In this document: positions 52,803 through 53,709 of the stretch, piece by piece
How positions within the stretch are numbered: the stretch's first letter is position 1
Layout of the letters: every line of letters begins with the position of its first letter
Assembly: GCA_944389085.1 (NCBI GenBank)
Contig: CALXLB010000058.1
Span: 1-53,709, forward strand
Origin: an uncultured Spirochaetaceae bacterium
Lineage (GTDB): Bacteria; Spirochaetota; Spirochaetia; Sphaerochaetales; Sphaerochaetaceae
Length of the DNA: 53,709 bases
Direction: 5' to 3'
Position numbers and translations under genes: made by a program
Notes under the pieces: model-generated
Told to the model about the DNA's origin: nothing
Seen by the model: only the letters and a program-made list of their open reading frames with translations
Database searches by the model: none

Positions 52803-53501
52803 ATGAGAAAAATCATTGCAGCAACATTATTCTGTGCGCTTGTGCTTTCATCCTGCCAGGTAACTGAAAGCCTTTCACTGGCATCCGATGGCTCAGGCAG
52901 CAGCAATACAGAAATCCACGTAGAGGATTTTTTCATCACAGTACTTCAGGATTTCTCGGAATTCCTGCCGGGAAGCGACACATCCATAATGGACAGTGCG
53001 ATCGAAGGCTACGTCAATTCTCTGGAGAACGCGGAAGCTGTAAGCAACGGATCATGGGAAAGCCTGGGAGATAACAATTACAGAGTATCATTCTCATTCG
53101 CATCCATTGCCTCTCTTCTTTCTGATATGGGAGCTGAGAACCAATCCATTTTTGCACTTGCAGACAACAGCCTATCCTTCTCCCTTGATATAAATAATTA
53201 TCCTGAGCTGAAGCAGCTTGTCCCGTTCCTTGCAGATCCTAATTTCGAAGTCTATGGACCTGAATATAATCAGGGGATGAGTGAAGCTGACTACCTCGAT
53301 ATGATTTATTTCCTTCTGGGAGAAGATGGACCTGAGGCTGTGACAAACGGCGAGGTTGAGGTGCTGCTGACGGTTCCTGGAACAATCACAGCCACACAAG
53401 GATGTACAGCAGTCAGCGAGAATACAGCATCGTTTGCATTCCCGATCATAGATTTCCTGCTGCTCAATGCTCCTCTCAGCTTCAGCATTTCCTGGGAGTA
53501 A
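52803..53501 (+). CDS. Predicted lipoprotein of unknown function
   Basis: A 232-residue protein starting MRKIIAATLFCALVLSSC, a clear lipoprotein signal with Cys18. The mature part is acidic and Ser-rich with beta-strand-like stretches (NNYRVSFSFASIASLLSDMG, LSFSLDINNYPELKQLVPFL). The start at 52803 fits the signal peptide; upstream in-frame codons do not extend it sensibly. It has no Shine-Dalgarno. It diverges from the FN3-like gene and precedes rpsD. No family recognised. Confidence 0.68.
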   Translation: MRKIIAATLFCALVLSSCQVTESLSLASDGSGSSNTEIHVEDFFITVLQDFSEFLPGSDTSIMDSAIEGYVNSLENAEAVSNGSWESLGDNNYRVSFSFASIASLLSDMGAENQSIFALADNSLSFSLDINNYPELKQLVPFLADPNFEVYGPEYNQGMSEADYLDMIYFLLGEDGPEAVTNGEVEVLLTVPGTITATQGCTAVSENTASFAFPIIDFLLLNAPLSFSISWE

Positions 53502-53526
53502 GTTGTTGCTTATCATGCAATTCCGA

Positions 53527-53556
53527 TTGACAAAGCACCCCGCTCTGCCATAAATT
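53527..53556 (+). promoter_or_regulatory. Sigma70-type promoter of rpsD
   Basis: TTGACA (53527-53532), 18 nt, TAAATT (53551-53556). The predicted start of the RNA coincides with a small hairpin, TGCTGT (53563-53568) with ACAGCA (53575-53580), which could protect the 5' end or take part in S4 autoregulation. Confidence 0.65.
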
Positions 53557-53616
53557 ATTGTCTGCTGTGTTAATACAGCATAAATACTGACACTTGTTTA
53601 CTGGAGGGTAAAATCT

Positions 53617-53709
53617 ATGGCAAGATAGACAGGTCCTAGATTCAAGCAGTGCAGAAGACTCGGGGTAAATGTATGTGGACACCCCAAGGCAATGACAAGG
53701 GCTAATTCA
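53617..53709 (+). pseudogene. rpsD: 30S ribosomal protein S4, partial (3' end outside window), with in-frame TAG at codon 4
   Basis: The frame from 53617 reads MAR-stop-TGPRFKQCRRLGVNVCGHPKA and onward to the window edge, the recognisable N-terminus of ribosomal protein S4, which nucleates 30S assembly. Codon 4 is TAG (53626-53628) where this family typically has Tyr (MARYTGP). GGAGGG precedes the ATG at 9 nt and a near-consensus promoter lies upstream, so expression signals are intact. No in-frame restart near the N-terminus is seen. As S4 is normally essential and single-copy, a sequence error is the simplest explanation. Confidence 0.85.

Noticed and set aside
53502..53616. Possible riboswitch in the rpsD leader
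   Set aside because: The leader after the predicted transcription start is only about 55 nt with one 6-bp hairpin; no known riboswitch pattern was recognised.
1..53709. Genome-wide reassignment of TAA/TAG to tyrosine, suggested by livK and rpsD
   Set aside because: Many genes here end normally in TAA or TAG at the family's expected length, and RF1 with its PxT motif is present; only suppression or error remains possible.

Overview
The window looks like a chromosomal segment of a spirochaete (Treponema/Sphaerochaeta type), inferred from recognised families only. The clues are a UMP kinase of the archaeal type, a serine hydroxymethyltransferase about 90 residues longer than the usual bacterial enzyme, a eukaryote-like hexokinase, many small secreted or outer-membrane-like proteins, and three ABC binding proteins whose signal peptides end in AGGSxE without a lipobox cysteine. 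Coding density is high. Genes are packed in short operons on both strands with many 1-50 base overlaps. No transposase, integrase, prophage or CRISPR array was seen.

Layout: (1) 1-3425: argininosuccinate lyase (running off the left edge), a lamin-tail-domain lipoprotein, SSB and UMP kinase. (2) 3441-11101: a galactoside block made of GH42 beta-galactosidase, sugar ABC transporter (binding protein plus two permeases) and a divergent YesM/YesN-type two-component system. It is bracketed by two copies of a 47-bp sequence, one being the 3' end of the UMP kinase gene. (3) 11120-17879: radical SAM protein, patatin, and an operon of secreted protein, hexokinase, pyridoxal kinase and nucleosidase, then a UMF1-type MFS transporter. 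(4) 17961-25813: a NifX-like protein with a His/Cys tail, then exonuclease I, RF1, RF1 methyltransferase and Rel as one plus-strand run; the Mn-dependent pyrophosphatase and ribose-5-phosphate isomerase B follow. (5) 25814-30647: dihydropyrimidinase, a HAD-phosphatase/cytidine deaminase fusion, a phospholipase D-like lipoprotein and two small beta-barrel-like proteins. (6) 30732-36365: a second sugar ABC system whose binding protein is separated from its permeases by a large, oppositely oriented, unrecognised carbohydrate-related protein. (7) 36559-42433: glyA, infA, an Smr protein with a repeat-bearing N-terminus, a CBS-ACT protein and a beta-mannosidase-like protein that has lost its catalytic core. 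(8) 42461-47113: branched-chain amino-acid transporter operon livKHMGF, whose livK has an in-frame TAA. (9) 47445-53709: tRNA-Arg(CCT), an acetyltransferase, two flavodoxins, DNA topoisomerase I with an upstream secreted protein, a lipoprotein and the start of rpsD, which has an in-frame TAG at codon 4.

Most interesting signals: about ten transcription-unit-leading genes lack a Shine-Dalgarno and carry a -10-like hexamer a fixed ~6 nt before the start codon, which suggests leaderless mRNAs. The 47-bp repeat around the galactoside block suggests insertion at the convergent ends of pyrH and the radical SAM gene. Two conserved genes (livK, rpsD) carry stop codons exactly where tyrosine is expected. 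The Smr protein has recurring SFxDIL-type peptides. All functional names are from reading motifs by eye; no database search was possible.
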